Shown piece by piece: positions 54,762-56,623 of a stretch of DNA of 56,623 nt. The position numbers and the translations under genes are program-made. Each line of letters starts with the position of its first letter. Position 1 is the stretch's first letter. Origin of the DNA: CAVRJC01 sp964505725 (GTDB lineage Bacteria; Actinomycetota; Acidimicrobiia; IMCC26256; DASPTH01); contig CAZDJK010000051.1 of NCBI GenBank assembly GCA_964505725.1, forward strand, positions 1 to 56,623, given 5' to 3'. The notes below the pieces were generated by a model. The model saw nothing but the letters and a program-made list of their open reading frames with translations, ran no database searches and had not been told where the DNA came from.

Positions 54762-56183
54762 TCACACCTTGCGCCGCGCAAGCTCCGCCTCGGTCCAGAA
54801 CCCCGACTGCGGGGCGTCGGTGCACCCGCCGGCGGCGTAGCGCCGGAGCCGGGCGCGCCCGTCGTCCGACAGCATGGCGACGGTGTCGAAGAACGCGTCC
54901 GGTCCCGCGGCGCGGAGCGCGGTGTCGCCCTCGCTCGGGCGCCGGGGCAGGTGCGAGGTCAGCAGGACGAGCGGGACCCCGCGCGCCAGGTGGTCCCGCA
55001 GGGCGTTCGCGCGCCCCAGCGCCTTCCACACCGTGTCGGTGCGGAGCAGCCCACCCCGGTGGCTCTTGAACCCGCCGGCGACGTCGAAGAACCAGGTGTC
55101 ACCCTCCGCGTCCGCCGCCACGAAGCGCACAGTCACACCGGTCTTGCGCACGCGCCGGTTGCGCTCGGTGATCACGAAGCCGGCGTCGGTGAGCACGCTC
55201 TCCGCGAGCTTGAGCGCAGCCTTGCCCTCCGTGGCCGCACGGCGCTCGCCGTCGTTGGCGACCTCGGGCGCGGCGAGCGCGTCGGCGACGCGCTGACGGG
55301 CGATCGCCACGTAGGACGGGTCGAGGTCGTAGCCGACGTACCGCCGCCCGAGCCGCGCCGCGGCGACGAGCGCCGAACCGCTCCCCATGAACGGATCCAG
55401 CACGAGGTCGTCCTCGAACGTGAAGAGCCGGATCAGCTGCTCGGGCAGCTCCACCGGGAACGGGGCGGGATGGCCCACCCGGCGCGCGCTCTCGGTCGGG
55501 ATGTCCCAGAGGTCGAGCGTCAAGGCCAGGAAGTCGTCGGTCATCAACGTGCTCCGGTAGGGCAAACCCTCCCGCTCCCGCTGCTTCACGGAGCGCGCGC
55601 GATCGAAGCGCCCCTTGCTCGCCACCACCACGCGCTCGGTGATGTCGCGGAGCACCGGGTTGGCCGCGCTCCGGAACGATCCCCATGCACACGAACCGGT
55701 TGCCCCCTCGCCCTTCTGCCAGATCAGCTCTCCCCGCAGCAGCAGCCCGAGGTCGTCCTGGAGGATCCGGATCACGTCGGCGGAGAGGCTGCGGTAGGGC
55801 TTGCGCCCGAGATTGGCGACGTTCACCGCGATGCGCCCGCCCGGCTCGAGCTTGGCAGTGCACTCGGCGAAGACGTCGCGCAGCAGCTCGAGGTACTCGA
55901 GGTAGGAGGAGGGCACCCCTTCGCGTTCCAGTTCCTCCTCGTACTGCTTCCCGGCGAAGTACGGAGGGGAGGTGACGACGAGCGCGACCGACCCGTCCTT
56001 CACCTCGCTCATCGTGCGGGCGTCGGCACACACGAACGGTTCACCGACCGGCTCCGGTTCGACGACGCTCTCGTCGTCGGAGACATCGGGCGGGTGGAAG
56101 CGCTCGTAGAACGCCGACGCATCGTGGTTCTCCCGACGCGAGACCCCGAAATTGGAGGTCGTCGTCCGCCGCCGCTCCTCCAC
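54762..56183 (-). CDS. Beta-class DNA methyltransferase (N6-adenine/N4-cytosine) with C-terminal extension
   Basis: A 473-residue DNA methyltransferase. The catalytic motif TSPPY is at 71-75 and comes before the SAM-binding motif DPFMGSGS (263-270), which is the beta-class order. NFGVSRRENHDASAFYERF is the family N-terminus. Residues from about 311 form an extra domain (TWFFDVAGGFKSHRGGLLRTDTVWKALGRANALRDH) of unknown role; its strand-helix pattern could be a restriction-endonuclease-like fold, but a full PD-(D/E)xK was not found. GTG at 56183 has GGAGG at 6 bases. No restriction gene is nearby, so it is an orphan. Confidence 0.88.
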   Translation of the reverse strand: MEERRRTTTSNFGVSRRENHDASAFYERFHPPDVSDDESVVEPEPVGEPFVCADARTMSEVKDGSVALVVTSPPYFAGKQYEEELEREGVPSSYLEYLELLRDVFAECTAKLEPGGRIAVNVANLGRKPYRSLSADVIRILQDDLGLLLRGELIWQKGEGATGSCAWGSFRSAANPVLRDITERVVVASKGRFDRARSVKQREREGLPYRSTLMTDDFLALTLDLWDIPTESARRVGHPAPFPVELPEQLIRLFTFEDDLVLDPFMGSGSALVAAARLGRRYVGYDLDPSYVAIARQRVADALAAPEVANDGERRAATEGKAALKLAESVLTDAGFVITERNRRVRKTGVTVRFVAADAEGDTWFFDVAGGFKSHRGGLLRTDTVWKALGRANALRDHLARGVPLVLLTSHLPRRPSEGDTALRAAGPDAFFDTVAMLSDDGRARLRRYAAGGCTDAPQSGFWTEAELARRKV

Positions 56184-56317
56184 GTCCAACCTCCGCTCGG
56201 GACCGAACCTACGCCCGGCGAGGCTACCGGCGGCGGATCCGGCCGAGCCGTTGCCGACGGGAGCGCGGAGGGGCATTCTGTGTCGACCTCCGGCACGACG
56301 CACGAGCTCCCGTGGAG

Positions 56318-56623
56318 ATGACCGTGTTCCGCAACCCCGACCATGTCACCGTCGCCGTCGCCGATGCCCCGGCCGCGATCGCGTTCTTCGAGCTGCTCGG
56401 CTTCCGCAAGGAGCACGTGCTCGTGATCGACGGGGGCGAGCCGGCCCTGTACATGGGGATGCCCGACATGAAGGCGCAGCACATCACGCTCGCGCTCGAG
56501 GGCTCCTCACCCCGTTTCGAGATCCAGCTCCTCGCGTTCGACCCGACGCCGGCGTCCGACCCCGGTGCGCAGCCGACGAACCTCAGGCGCCGCGGCTACA
56601 ACCACCTCGCGTTCCGGGTCGAC
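56318..56623 (+). CDS. VOC family protein, N-terminal part
   Basis: The first 102 codons of a VOC-fold protein cut by the right edge. MTVFRNPDHVTVAVADAPAAIAFFELLGFRKEHVLVIDGGEPALYM matches the opening repeat, with the metal-ligand His near residue 9, and a second repeat HITLALEGSSPRFEIQLLAF is partly included. The function is unknown (glyoxalase, dioxygenase or resistance). GTGGAG lies just before the ATG at 56318. It is divergent from the DNA methyltransferase by 134 bases. Confidence 0.8.
   Translation, partial: MTVFRNPDHVTVAVADAPAAIAFFELLGFRKEHVLVIDGGEPALYMGMPDMKAQHITLALEGSSPRFEIQLLAFDPTPASDPGAQPTNLRRRGYNHLAFRVD

Noticed and set aside
1..56623. CRISPR arrays, integrases and insertion sequences
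   Set aside because: No regularly spaced repeats, no transposase or integrase motifs and no flanking terminal repeats were found anywhere in the window.

Overview
This is high-GC DNA with many GTG and some TTG starts, 4-base GTGA/ATGA stop-start overlaps, leaderless-looking promoters, and gene families typical of Actinomycetota: four luciferase-like flavin/F420 oxidoreductases (one cut by the left edge), two PPOX/FDOR-fold proteins, a TIGR03083 mycothiol-type DinB protein, a SHOCT protein, dodecin, and a SigJ-type sigma factor with a SnoaL tail. The gene mix fits a soil or aquatic actinobacterium, perhaps an Acidimicrobiia-like lineage; that placement is inference. No rRNA, tRNA, CRISPR array, integrase or intact transposase was seen.

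Layout. 1-7.1 kb: an amidase, a GAF-PP2C (RsbU-like) phosphatase, a kynurenine-formamidase-like cyclase, a variant Baeyer-Villiger monooxygenase, a flavin reductase and luciferase-like oxidoreductases. 7.15-11.7 kb: a tightly overlapped block of QueD, a variant QueC, a family-9 glycosyltransferase and a propeller-like protein, facing a DUF4254 protein and a cysteine-less thioredoxin-reductase-like flavoprotein. This is the best candidate here for an undescribed pathway. 11.7-21.9 kb: catabolic redox enzymes (SDR, AhpD-like, luciferase-like, nitroreductase, AKR), then a MarR-ClC pair and an acyl-CoA dehydrogenase. 21.9-23.5 kb: a long hairpin, a PHB-depolymerase remnant, a SigJ-like sigma factor and a nested inverted-repeat region in front of a DrrAB-type ABC exporter.

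26.3-28.3 kb: an ATG-overlapped operon of AlkB, an ECF sigma factor and an O6-alkylguanine methyltransferase, which looks like a self-contained alkylation response. 28.3-38.4 kb: membrane and ion genes (PPK2, a P-type ATPase lacking the usual Ca2+ ligands, SulP, ZIP with an IdeR-like box, a large polytopic protein) and two decayed genes, an MFS exporter and a COG4280 protein, both with internal deletions. 38.5-43.1 kb: a coupled operon of cytochrome P450, an unknown beta-rich protein, an APH-like kinase and an epoxide hydrolase, probably degrading a hydrophobic substrate. 43.1-56.6 kb: thioredoxin, stress and ligand-binding proteins, a second cyclase, nitroreductase and acyl-CoA dehydrogenase, a PadR-controlled methyltransferase, and an orphan DNA methyltransferase with an unexplained C-terminal domain.

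Taken together the window is an accessory catabolic and redox region, rich in flavin/F420 enzymes that could act on amides, ketones, epoxides and CoA thioesters. All functions are read from sequence motifs; no database search was run.
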